Shown: piece after piece, positions 1 to 5,407 of the stretch
Numbering within the stretch: the stretch's first letter is position 1
Layout of the letters: each line of letters opens with the position of its first letter
Assembly: GCA_018711755.1 (NCBI GenBank)
Contig: DVHY01000030.1
Span: forward strand, 1-7,061
Length of the DNA stretch: 7,061 bases
From: Candidatus Limivicinus faecipullorum
GTDB taxonomy: Bacteria > Bacillota > Clostridia > Oscillospirales > Oscillospiraceae
Direction: 5' to 3'
Notes under the pieces: model-generated
Told to the model about the DNA's origin: nothing
The model's database searches: none
The model's input: only the letters and a program-made list of their open reading frames with translations
Made by a program: the position numbers and the translations under genes

Positions 1-777
1 AGCTTCCAGGCGCAGCATCTCCTCCCCGTATTGGCAGCTCTGGGAATTGGTCTCGCTCTGGACTTCGTGGCCCACCATGTAGGCGGCCAGCTGCTTCTGA
101 TTGGTTTCCGACACCTTGCCGGAAGCAACCATACTGCCGTCTCTCAGCACCGTGTACCTGTCGCAGATCTCCATGACCTCGCCCAGCTTGTGGGAGATGA
201 ATATTATGCCCACTCCCTGCTCCTTCAGAGAGCGCATCATGGCAAAGACCCGCTGGATCTCCGGCTCGGTGAGGGAGGTGGTGGGCTCGTCCATAATGAT
301 AATGGAGGCATCCTGCATCAGTGCCCGGCAGATCTCCACTATCTGCTTATAGGAGGCGTCCAGCTCCCGCACCATGGTGCAGGGGTCCAGGTCAATGTTC
401 ATCCGCTGGAAAAGCTCGCCGGTCTTCTTCTGCATCAGCTTGGCGTCCAGGAACATTTTCTTCCTGGGCAGATGGGTGATGAACATGTTCTCATATATGG
501 TCAGGTCGTTTATCAGGTTCAGCTCCTGATGAATAAAACCTATGCCCGCATCCAGAGAGTCCACCGGGGAGGCAAATTGCTTTTTCTCTCCGTCAAGGCT
601 TATGGTGCCGCTGTCCGCCTGGAGCACGCCGCCCAGGATGTTCATCAGAGTGGATTTGCCGGCGCCGTTCTCACCCAACAGGGCGCAGATCTCCCCGGTC
701 TCCAGGCTGAAGTTCACATTCTGAAGGACATCGTTGGCCCCAAAGGACTTGAAGATGTTTTCCATTTTCAGGTTCAA
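1..777 (-). CDS. Sugar-type ABC transporter ATP-binding protein (RbsA/MglA family), N-terminal half, cut by window edge
   Basis: This is the cytoplasmic ATPase of a sugar-type (ribose/galactose-like) ABC importer, and it should power uptake of the ligand caught by the lipoprotein encoded just upstream. 259 residues are visible. They cover the first of the two nucleotide-binding domains usual for this family (about 500 residues in all). Visible motifs are Walker A GENGAGKST (35-43), Q-loop Gln84 in FIHQE, Walker B IIIMDE (159-164), D-loop SLT and H-loop His196 in ISHK. The signature motif is degenerate: LDASYKQ (139-145) rather than LSGGQ. I chose the TTG at 777 because GGAAG lies 7 bases upstream and it adds the N-terminal residues before MENIFKSFG that the family normally has; ATG at 765 is the alternative. 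It probably shares the promoter at 2107-2135 with the binding protein. The family call is secure; the substrate is unknown. Confidence 0.93.
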   Translation of the reverse strand, partial: MNLKMENIFKSFGANDVLQNVNFSLETGEICALLGENGAGKSTLMNILGGVLQADSGTISLDGEKKQFASPVDSLDAGIGFIHQELNLINDLTIYENMFITHLPRKKMFLDAKLMQKKTGELFQRMNIDLDPCTMVRELDASYKQIVEICRALMQDASIIIMDEPTTSLTEPEIQRVFAMMRSLKEQGVGIIFISHKLGEVMEICDRYTVLRDGSMVASGKVSETNQKQLAAYMVGHEVQSETNSQSCQYGEEMLRLEA

Positions 778-784
778 GCTATCA

Positions 785-789
785 CTTCC
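785..789 (-). promoter_or_regulatory. Ribosome binding site GGAAG that decides a TTG start
   Basis: Read on the minus strand, GGAAG sits 7 bases before the TTG at 777-775, which is good spacing. The in-frame ATG at 765-763 would be 19 bases from this site and has no better one. An in-frame TAA lies shortly upstream, so no earlier start is possible beyond a few codons. Confidence 0.6.
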
Positions 790-816
790 GTTTTCTTAAG
801 GTATATATCGGGGTGC

Positions 817-865
817 TTTTCTTCAAAAAACTGCCGAAGGAGCCCTGGCACTTTTTTAAAGAAAA
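817..865 (-). repeat. Imperfect 19-bp inverted repeat (hairpin) upstream of the ABC ATPase gene
   Basis: Arms 817-835 and 847-865 pair at 17 of 19 positions around an 11-base loop. On the minus strand the 3' arm contains a run of six T directly after GGCAG, so the structure could act as a weak terminator or attenuator between the binding-protein and ATPase genes. It lies 40 bases before the ATPase start. It could also be part of a dispersed chromosomal repeat, which one window cannot show. Confidence 0.6.
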
Positions 866-884
866 AGTTCGAGCCCCCTTATTG

Positions 885-920
885 CAAATGGGCTATGGCT
901 ACAAAGCCATAGCCCATTTG
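885..920 (-). repeat. Perfect 16-bp inverted repeat hairpin after the binding-protein gene
   Basis: Arms 885-900 and 905-920 are perfectly complementary around a 4-base loop (ACAA on the plus strand). The hairpin begins 22 bases after the stop codon of the substrate-binding protein. No U-run follows directly on either strand, so it does not look like a standard intrinsic terminator. In binding-protein transporter operons, hairpins in this place commonly protect the upstream mRNA from 3' decay and so raise binding-protein levels; that role here is inferred. Confidence 0.8.
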
Positions 921-942
921 AAGATAGGTCTTTTGTCGATTA

Positions 943-1971
943 TCAGTAAACAGTGTTCTCGGGATCCAGGTAGTCGGCAACGTTGTCAGCGGAGACGATG
1001 GTGGTGGGGATGACAACGATGGGCTCAGCCTCGCCGCCATTGAGCAGGTCGATAGCGGTCTTGATGGCATCCTGAACCATGGAGGGGCTGTACAGAGCGC
1101 TGCACAGGCCCAGGTCGGCGTACTGCTCGTCAGCGATCATGCGGAAGTACTCCTGGCATCCGCCGCCGCCGGTGATGGCCTTGATGTCGGTGCGGCCGGC
1201 CTCGGTGATGGCCTGGATGGAGCCGATGGAGGTCTCGTCATCCATGGAGAACACGGCGTCGATCTGGGGGTTCTTCTCCAGAACGTCGGCCATAACGGTC
1301 AGGCCGTCGTCACGGGCAAAGGACTCCAGGGTCACTTCAAAGACGTTGGTCATGTCGTAGCCGATCTCATCCATGTAGGCGTAGAAGCCTTCCTTGCGCA
1401 GCTCGCAGACGGAGCCGGAAGAGGGCACGTCCATAACGGCGATGATGGCGCCGTCGCCGACCTTATCGGCTATGTACTTGGCGCACTGGTAGCCCATGTC
1501 GTAGTTGTCGCCGGTGACTTTGTAGATGCCTTCGCAGTCCACATCAACGTCGAAGTTCACAACGGGGATGCCGGCGTCAATGACTTCCTGGAGAGCGGTC
1601 TCCATGCCGGTCCACTGAGGCCAGGAGACCACAACGGTGGCGCCCCAAGCCATCAGGTCCTGGAGAGCTGCGGTCATTTCGGCAGCGTCGGCAGAAGTGG
1701 TGATCTTGTACTCCAGGTTGTTGTCCTTGCAGTACTTCTCAGCGTAGTAGGCAACGCCGGCCACCCAGCCGTGGGTCACGTCGGGAGCGGCAATGCCGAC
1801 CTTGACAACAGGAGCCTCAGCGGCGTCCTCGGCGGGAGCCTCGGCGGCGTCCTCTGCAGGAGCCTCCTCAGCGGCGGGCTGCTCTTCAGCGGCAGGCTCT
1901 TCGCTGGCGCCGCAGGCGCAGAGAGCGAAGACCATCATGACTGCCAGCAGCAGTGCGATGAGTTTTTTCAT
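943..1971 (-). CDS. Sugar ABC transporter substrate-binding lipoprotein (periplasmic-binding-protein type 1 fold)
   Basis: This is the extracellular, membrane-anchored ligand receptor of the ABC importer, 342 residues long, within the usual range. A lipoprotein signal peptide (residues 1-19) ends in the lipobox LCAC, with Cys20 as the lipidated residue. A low-complexity linker rich in Ala, Glu and Pro (about 21-54) follows. The binding domain starts at VVKVGIAAP (55-63) and runs to the C terminus. It has features typical of ribose/galactose-type receptors: two alternating alpha/beta lobes, Arg192 in the segment LRKEGF, and DDETSIGSIQAI (244-255) followed by EAGR. The ATG at 1971 is chosen because GGAGG lies 7 bases upstream and the signal peptide begins there; an in-frame ATG at 2052 would add 27 residues ahead of the signal. 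The ligand cannot be told from sequence alone; a sugar is most likely, but related receptors bind autoinducer-2 or other small polar molecules. Confidence 0.95.
   Translation of the reverse strand: MKKLIALLLAVMMVFALCACGASEEPAAEEQPAAEEAPAEDAAEAPAEDAAEAPVVKVGIAAPDVTHGWVAGVAYYAEKYCKDNNLEYKITTSADAAEMTAALQDLMAWGATVVVSWPQWTGMETALQEVIDAGIPVVNFDVDVDCEGIYKVTGDNYDMGYQCAKYIADKVGDGAIIAVMDVPSSGSVCELRKEGFYAYMDEIGYDMTNVFEVTLESFARDDGLTVMADVLEKNPQIDAVFSMDDETSIGSIQAITEAGRTDIKAITGGGGCQEYFRMIADEQYADLGLCSALYSPSMVQDAIKTAIDLLNGGEAEPIVVIPTTIVSADNVADYLDPENTVY
1811..1858 (-). repeat. Tandem 24-base repeat encoding the lipoprotein linker
   Basis: Two adjacent 24-base units (1811-1834 and 1835-1858) match at 21 of 24 positions, and part of a third follows. 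They encode repeats of AEDAAEAP in the acidic linker between the lipidated Cys and the binding domain. Such a repeat can change copy number by slippage without shifting frame, so linker length may vary between strains. Confidence 0.8.
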
Positions 1972-1978
1972 TTCGTTT

Positions 1979-1983
1979 CCTCC
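1979..1983 (-). promoter_or_regulatory. Ribosome binding site GGAGG of the binding-protein gene
   Basis: The minus-strand sequence TTTTGGAGGAAACGAAATG gives a perfect GGAGG with 7 bases to the ATG at 1971. It fixes that start over the upstream in-frame ATG at 2052, which has no such site. Confidence 0.9.
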
Positions 1984-1996
1984 AAAAAATTTTTTA

Positions 1997-2017
1997 TTCA
2001 CGGCTTTTGCCGGTGAA
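1997..2017 (-). promoter_or_regulatory. Leader hairpin just upstream of the ribosome binding site
   Basis: On the minus strand, TTCA-CGGC pairs with GCCG-TGAA around an AAAA loop, with one bulged C. The hairpin ends 13 bases before GGAGG. The bases between are A-rich then T-rich (AAAAAATTTTTT, 1984-1995) and self-complementary. This could tune translation initiation or mRNA stability; the function is inferred. Confidence 0.5.
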
Positions 2018-2044
2018 TGACGTATAATTGTGAAAAGCGTCAAT

Positions 2045-2060
2045 TTTAACATTGGTTAAA
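2045..2060. repeat. Inverted repeat TTTAAC-N4-GTTAAA in the leader
   Basis: The 6-bp arms at 2045-2050 and 2055-2060 are perfect complements around a 4-base loop. They lie roughly 40-55 bases after the expected transcription start. The element could be a weak RNA hairpin or a repressor site blocking early elongation. It is short and AT-rich, so chance is possible. Confidence 0.4.
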
Positions 2061-2106
2061 GACTTTATTAAAGCCCTATTCATGCATATTCCACAACTTC
2101 TGGCTA

Positions 2107-2135
2107 AGTATAGCACAGTCTCAACCCTCTGTCAA
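2107..2135 (-). promoter_or_regulatory. Strong SigA-type promoter of the ABC transporter operon
   Basis: The -35 box is TTGACA (2130-2135), a perfect consensus. A 17-base spacer follows, then -10 TATACT (2107-2112). A TG one base before the -10 gives an extended -10 element. Transcription should start near 2100, which leaves a leader of about 129 bases before the lipoprotein start codon. Confidence 0.85.
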
Positions 2136-2182
2136 TTATTATATATATCTCTTGGATTTCCAGTTTTACTTCATTTTTTGTC

Positions 2183-2198
2183 AATTGTATATACAATT
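2183..2198. promoter_or_regulatory. Candidate operator: perfect 16-bp palindrome AATTGTATATACAATT
   Basis: All 16 bases are self-complementary, centred between 2190 and 2191, about 55 bp upstream of the promoter's -35 box. The core TTGTATATACAA resembles GntR-family operators of the GT-N-AC type. Its 3' end on the minus strand overlaps a second TTGACA that has no convincing -10 partner. Binding by a regulator is inferred; no regulator gene lies in the window. Confidence 0.5.
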
Positions 2199-2237
2199 AA
2201 GAATAAATGATGACCATGTAAATCGGTTTCATGAATC

Positions 2238-2274
2238 AAAAAAAGACTTTCGCTTTGGTATGCGGAAGTCTTTT
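2238..2274 (-). terminator. Intrinsic terminator after the PLP-enzyme gene
   Basis: On the minus strand AAAAGACTT (2274-2266) pairs with AAGTCTTTT (2249-2241). A further 3-bp CGC/GCG step follows past one mismatch. The 3' arm runs directly into a tract of seven T (2244-2238). The stem starts 20 bases after the stop codon at 2295, so it ends the SCIFF-maturase-PLP unit and separates it from the ABC promoter. Confidence 0.85.
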
Positions 2275-2294
2275 CCCTTTAAAAAAATTTAAAA

Positions 2295-3635
2295 TTACTT
2301 TTCTTTGACCACGTCCACCGCATCAACTCCATAGCGGCAAAACAGCTCCACCGTCTCCCGGCCTATAAGCTCACCGGAGACGGCTATTGGCACCGCCGGC
2401 GGGCAGGAGACAGCGGGAGCTCCGCAGATACGTCCCAGGGCAGCCGCTGCCGGGACGCTCTCCTGAGCCGAAAAGACCGCACGGCGCAGAGACATGAGCT
2501 GCTCTCCCCTTGCCAGGGGCAGCCGGGGTCTCATTGCCGGGGGCGACGGCGCGGCGCCCAAAGCCTCTTTCAGCCTCTCCATATCCTGGCGGCTATTTCC
2601 GGGAGAGAGCATGAGCACCACATAATCCCCGTCGGCATGCTCGCACTCTATCCCCTTTTCCCGGAGCTCCCGGGAGAGAGCCAGGCCGCTGCAGCCCTCG
2701 GGGGCGGCTATGACCATGCGCAGCGGATCGGAGTCCTCCACTCCCCAGCCCAGCGCCTTCAGCTCCTCCTTCAGGCTGTCCAGCCTCCCCACCGTCTCCC
2801 CCAGCTCCTGCCGGAAGTCCCCGGCCAGGCGTGCGTTGCACATATCCAGGGAGGCCAGAGTCAGGTAGGATGGGCTGGTGGAGCCGAAGAGGGCCATGGC
2901 CTGCCGGGCATTTTTTTCAAAGTCCGCCGGGGCCCTTTTGCCTATATGCAGATATGCCCCGCCGGTGAGCACCGGCAGAGTTTTATGGGCGGAGTCACAG
3001 CAGATGTCCGCCCCCAGGTCCATGGGGTGCAGCGGAGAGCCCAGGAAGTGCAGATAGGCTCCATGGGCATTGTCCACCGCCAGGATGCTGCCCCGCTCAT
3101 GGACCACGGCGGCTATGCCCCCTATATCCGCCAGATTGCCCAGATAGTCCGGGCTGGTCATGTAGACCGCTGCCGGAGGCTCCTCCATTGCGTCCATGGC
3201 GGCGGCCACTCCGGCGGCGCTCACCGGGCAGCCCAGGAGGGAACAGCTCTCCTCCTCAGGCCAGAGCCACTCCACCCGGCAGTCCAGCAGGGCGGCGGCG
3301 TATACGAAAGCCTTGTGTACGTTCCTGGCCGCCAGGATGACCGGGGCCGTGCCCGGTCTCCGGTTTTGCAGTATCAGGTGGAGCATGGCCCTTATGCACT
3401 GGCTGGAGCCCTCGGTGGAATAGAGGGTTCGCCCGGCCCCGAAGAGGCTGCGGGCGTTTTCTTCGCTTCGGGCAATGATGCCGCCGGCCTCGTACAGGGA
3501 GTCTGCCCCGGCTATCTCCGTGATATCCAGGGCCTCGCAGCCCAGGGGGCCTCTCCCCTTGTGGCCGGGCATATGGAAGCGCACCGTGCCGGAGGCGGCG
3601 TAGGCCCTCACAAAATCGGCTATAGGGGTATCCAT
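2295..3635 (-). CDS. PLP-dependent enzyme of the Orn/Lys/Arg decarboxylase family (short, YaaO-like form)
   Basis: This 446-residue enzyme has the fold of ornithine/lysine/arginine decarboxylases without the N-terminal response-regulator-like wing domain, as in the short Firmicute forms. Motifs in order: HMPGHKG (21-27), DITEIAGADSL (37-47), a glycine/serine-rich cofactor loop EGSS (75-78), His107, Asp188 in VDNAHGAY (187-194) and the PLP-binding Lys218 in SAHKTLP. A smaller C-terminal domain follows, with a CPPAVP segment near 411. Several usual motif positions differ: as I recall the family, VDEAHG and HKTLPALTQ are common, and here they read VDNAHG and HKTLPVLTG. The ATG at 3635 overlaps the maturase stop by one base (TGATG) and has AGGAG 8 bases upstream; an in-frame start 45 bases earlier would lie inside the maturase. 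The substrate is unknown. Amino-acid decarboxylation for polyamines is the default guess; a role with the SCIFF pathway is possible because of the coupling. Confidence 0.88.
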   Translation of the reverse strand: MDTPIADFVRAYAASGTVRFHMPGHKGRGPLGCEALDITEIAGADSLYEAGGIIARSEENARSLFGAGRTLYSTEGSSQCIRAMLHLILQNRRPGTAPVILAARNVHKAFVYAAALLDCRVEWLWPEEESCSLLGCPVSAAGVAAAMDAMEEPPAAVYMTSPDYLGNLADIGGIAAVVHERGSILAVDNAHGAYLHFLGSPLHPMDLGADICCDSAHKTLPVLTGGAYLHIGKRAPADFEKNARQAMALFGSTSPSYLTLASLDMCNARLAGDFRQELGETVGRLDSLKEELKALGWGVEDSDPLRMVIAAPEGCSGLALSRELREKGIECEHADGDYVVLMLSPGNSRQDMERLKEALGAAPSPPAMRPRLPLARGEQLMSLRRAVFSAQESVPAAAALGRICGAPAVSCPPAVPIAVSGELIGRETVELFCRYGVDAVDVVKEK

Positions 3636-3648
3636 CAGTCCTGCTCCT
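3635..3648 (-). promoter_or_regulatory. Overlapping stop/start (TGATG) with AGGAG site: translational coupling
   Basis: The TGA ending the maturase (3637-3635) shares its A with the ATG of the PLP enzyme (3635-3633). AGGAG at 3648-3644 lies inside the maturase's last codons, 8 bases before the ATG. Ribosomes finishing the maturase can therefore restart on the next gene, which points to linked expression. Confidence 0.85.
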
Positions 3649-5017
3649 GGCTCTCCGCCACCTTCATCATGATGGCGCACTCTATACGTTTTTTAAAGAG
3701 CTCGCAGCCCGCCTCATACACGCCTCTTATACTGCCGGTGGCGTGGTAGGCGTTGGCGGCGCAGCCGCCGGAGCAGTAGAGCTTTGCCCAGCAGTCCTTG
3801 CAGTCGGGGCGGGCATAGGCGTTGCAGGAGCGAAACTCCTCTCTCAATGCGGTGTTGGTGACTCCGTCCCAGATATTGCCCAGCTTGTACTTCTCCTCGC
3901 CTACGAACTGGTGGCAGGGGTAGAGGTCGCCCCAGGGGGTGACGGCCATGTACTCGGTGCCGGAGCCGCAGCCGGAGATGCGCTTATATATGCAGGGGCC
4001 GCCGGTGAGGTCCAGCATATAGTGGTAGAAAGTGATGGGTTTCCCCTCCTTCTCCCGGCGGAGCATGTCCACCGCCAGCAGCTCGTACTGCTGCTTCACG
4101 ATCTCTATGTCCTCCGGGGTGAGAGCGGCGCTGTCCCCCGGGGCGCAAACCACCGGCTCCATGCTCAGCTCGGTAAATCCCAGGTCAGCCATGTGGAACA
4201 GGTCCTTGGTGAAATCCGGGTTTGCGTGGGTGAAGGTGCCCCGCATGTAATAGTTCTTCCCGCCCCTGGCCTTCACCAGCTTCTGGAATTTGGGCACTAT
4301 CCTGTCATAGCTGCCATTGCCGGCGTAGTCCACCCGCAGGGCGTCGTGTATCTCCTTGCGCCCGTCCAGGGACAATACCACGTTGCTCATCTCCCGGTTG
4401 GCAAAGTCTATTACCTCGTCGTCGATGAGCATGCCGTTGGTGGTGAGGGTAAAGCGGAACTTCTTGTGGTGGGGCTCCTCCTGGGTGCGGGCATACTCCA
4501 CCAGCTGCTTTACCACATCCCAGTTCATCAGAGGCTCTCCGCCGAAGAAGTCCACCTCCAGATTGGTGCGCCGGCCGGAGTTTTCGATGAGGAAGTCCAG
4601 GGCCCGCTTGCCCACTTCAAAGCTCATCAGGGCCCGCTCCCCGTGGTATTTGCCCTGGCTGGCAAAGCAGTAGGAGCAGTTGAGGTTGCAGGTGTGGGCC
4701 ACGTGGAGGCACAGGGCCTTCACCACATCCCCGGAGCGTTCCTTGAAGGCGCCGGCCATGGAGGCGAAGTTGTCGGGAGTGAAGAGCTTGCCCGCCTTTT
4801 CCAGGGCCGCCACGTCGGCTATGCAGGCATAGAGCTCCTCCTCGGTCACATCGCTGCGGTGGGCATACTTTTCCAGCAGCTCCCGGACTATCTCCTCCGG
4901 GCTCTTCTCTTTGTACATGGCTATTATGTCATAGGCAGCCTCGTCCACCGAGTGGATGGAGCCGGAGCAGCTGTCCAGCACGATATTGTAGCCGTTGAGT
5001 TTGTATTGGTGTACCAT
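3635..5017 (-). CDS. scfB: Radical SAM/SPASM thioether-forming SCIFF peptide maturase
   Basis: This 460-residue cytoplasmic iron-sulfur enzyme should cleave S-adenosylmethionine and cross-link Cys sulfurs of the SCIFF peptide to carbons of acceptor residues (ranthipeptide, formerly sactipeptide, chemistry). The first ~90 residues look like the peptide-recognition (RRE, PqqD-like) domain. The radical SAM core has Cys110, Cys114 and Cys117 (CNLNCSYC) and the GGEP motif at 159-162. The C-terminal SPASM domain for two auxiliary clusters is complete: Cys350-x12-Gly-x4-Cys368, then Cys406-x2-Cys409-x5-Cys415-x3-Cys419, then Cys438, with extra Cys342 and Cys398. Length and motif layout fit the SCIFF maturase family, and a SCIFF gene lies 141 bases upstream, so the identification is strong. 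GGGAGGG 6 bases before the ATG supports the start. It shares the promoter at 5374-5402 with the peptide. Confidence 0.95.
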   Translation of the reverse strand: MVHQYKLNGYNIVLDSCSGSIHSVDEAAYDIIAMYKEKSPEEIVRELLEKYAHRSDVTEEELYACIADVAALEKAGKLFTPDNFASMAGAFKERSGDVVKALCLHVAHTCNLNCSYCFASQGKYHGERALMSFEVGKRALDFLIENSGRRTNLEVDFFGGEPLMNWDVVKQLVEYARTQEEPHHKKFRFTLTTNGMLIDDEVIDFANREMSNVVLSLDGRKEIHDALRVDYAGNGSYDRIVPKFQKLVKARGGKNYYMRGTFTHANPDFTKDLFHMADLGFTELSMEPVVCAPGDSAALTPEDIEIVKQQYELLAVDMLRREKEGKPITFYHYMLDLTGGPCIYKRISGCGSGTEYMAVTPWGDLYPCHQFVGEEKYKLGNIWDGVTNTALREEFRSCNAYARPDCKDCWAKLYCSGGCAANAYHATGSIRGVYEAGCELFKKRIECAIMMKVAESQEQD

Positions 5018-5023
5018 CAGGCG

Positions 5024-5030
5024 CCCTCCC
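5024..5030 (-). promoter_or_regulatory. Ribosome binding site GGGAGGG of the maturase
   Basis: GGGAGGG lies 6 bases before the ATG at 5017 on the minus strand. It gives the maturase its own strong initiation site rather than relying on coupling to the SCIFF gene 141 bases away. Confidence 0.8.
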
Positions 5031-5079
5031 TATGTATATTTTTATGGAGATAAAAAGCGCCGCCCCGGAGCACTGTTGG

Positions 5080-5098
5080 AAAAGGGAGCACGGCTCCC
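5080..5098 (-). terminator. Candidate attenuator hairpin between the SCIFF peptide and its maturase
   Basis: On the minus strand GGGAGC (5098-5093) pairs with GCTCCC (5089-5084) around a 3-base loop, and TTTT (5083-5080) follows at once. The stem is short and the U-run only four long, so it would at most terminate partially. It sits 60 bases after the SCIFF stop. Partial termination or 3' end protection here would favour the peptide over the enzyme. The function is inferred. Confidence 0.5.
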
Positions 5099-5158
5099 CA
5101 TTCCGGCAGCCCCTGAACAGGCGGCAGCTTTTCAATTTTCTTGGGAATCAGTCCTTAC

Positions 5159-5305
5159 TCAGGCCTTCTCGTTCTCGCACTTCTGGTTGGCAACGCCGCA
5201 GCTGGTCTTGCAGGCGGACTGGCAGGAGGTCTGGCACTCGCCGCAGCCGCCGTTCTTGGCGCTCTGGCACAGGTCGCGGGTCTCAAGGGTCTTGATTCTT
5301 TCCAT
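5159..5305 (-). CDS. scfA: SCIFF ranthipeptide precursor (six cysteines in forty-five)
   Basis: This 48-residue ribosomal peptide is the substrate of the maturase encoded directly downstream. It begins MERIKTLETRDLC and contains a Cys-rich core, with Cys at 13, 21, 24, 28, 32, 36 and 43. The core segments CGECQTSCQSACKTSC (21-36) and GVANQKCEN (37-45) match the SCIFF family closely: six regularly spaced Cys plus the NQ-x-C ending. The start is set by GGAG (5314-5317), 8 bases before the ATG, and by the family's typical short leader. Two details stand out: a seventh Cys at position 13, and Gly37 directly after Cys36, where the SCIFF sequences I recall often have Thr. No signal peptide and no obvious double-Gly cleavage site are present. 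No protease or exporter gene is next to it in this window. The mature product and its role are unknown; ranthipeptides have been linked to cell-density signalling in some clostridia. Confidence 0.96.
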   Translation of the reverse strand: MERIKTLETRDLCQSAKNGGCGECQTSCQSACKTSCGVANQKCENEKA

Positions 5306-5373
5306 AATTATATCTCCATTCTGTGACTATTGTTTTGGCAGCCGGGCTGAACGACCGCCTCTTCATCCCTGAA

Positions 5374-5402
5374 ATTTTACCACAAGGCTGAAATAAAATC
5401 AA
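5374..5402 (-). promoter_or_regulatory. Promoter of the SCIFF-maturase-PLP unit
   Basis: The -35 box is TTGATT (5397-5402), followed by a 17-base spacer and -10 TAAAAT (5374-5379). A TG one base before the -10 makes it an extended -10 element. The start would be near 5367, about 62 bases before the SCIFF ATG. The -35 box begins 5 bases after the stop codon of the membrane-protein gene. No terminator is seen between the two, so some read-through into the SCIFF unit is likely. Confidence 0.75.
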
Positions 5403-5407
5403 GTTTT

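Larger units (their letters stand above)
1972..2294. other. 323-base intergenic control region of the ABC transporter
   Basis: No gene is seen in this AT-rich stretch. From high to low coordinate it holds the terminator of the PLP-enzyme unit (2238-2274), a 16-bp palindrome (2183-2198), a promoter (2107-2135) and a leader of about 129 bases. The leader carries two inverted repeats (2045-2060 and 1997-2017) and the GGAGG site (1979-1983). I do not recognise a known riboswitch class in the leader. Confidence 0.75.

Noticed and set aside
31..912. Plus-strand open frame (293 codons) opposite the ABC ATPase
   Set aside because: The minus strand carries the Walker A, Walker B, Q-loop and H-loop motifs. 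The plus-strand reading runs through the intergenic hairpins and has no family features.
1972..2052. In-frame upstream ATG adding 27 residues to the binding protein
   Set aside because: It would bury the lipoprotein signal inside the protein and has no ribosome site, whereas the ATG at 1971 has a perfect GGAGG.
2217..2231. Possible catabolite-repression (cre) site, minus-strand TGAAACCGATTTACA
   Set aside because: The left half fits the cre consensus, but the closing CA is displaced by one base, so the symmetry fails. It lies about 80 bp upstream of the -35 box. It is too weak to call.
2637..3749. Long plus-strand open frame (370 codons) opposite the PLP enzyme
   Set aside because: It is antisense to a well-supported gene and crosses the maturase/PLP boundary. 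It shows no recognisable motifs, and its composition follows the GC bias of the other strand.
3743..5053. Long plus-strand open frame (436 codons) opposite the maturase
   Set aside because: It is exactly antisense to a gene with complete radical SAM and SPASM motifs. Its translation is Val/Gly/Ala/His-rich with no domain or convincing ribosome site, as expected from the high GC of the true gene.
5101..5140. Short repeats GGCAGC and CCTG-TT-CAGG in the SCIFF-maturase gap
   Set aside because: The arms are only 4-6 bases, with no U-run or wider pairing. They are within what chance gives in GC-rich DNA.
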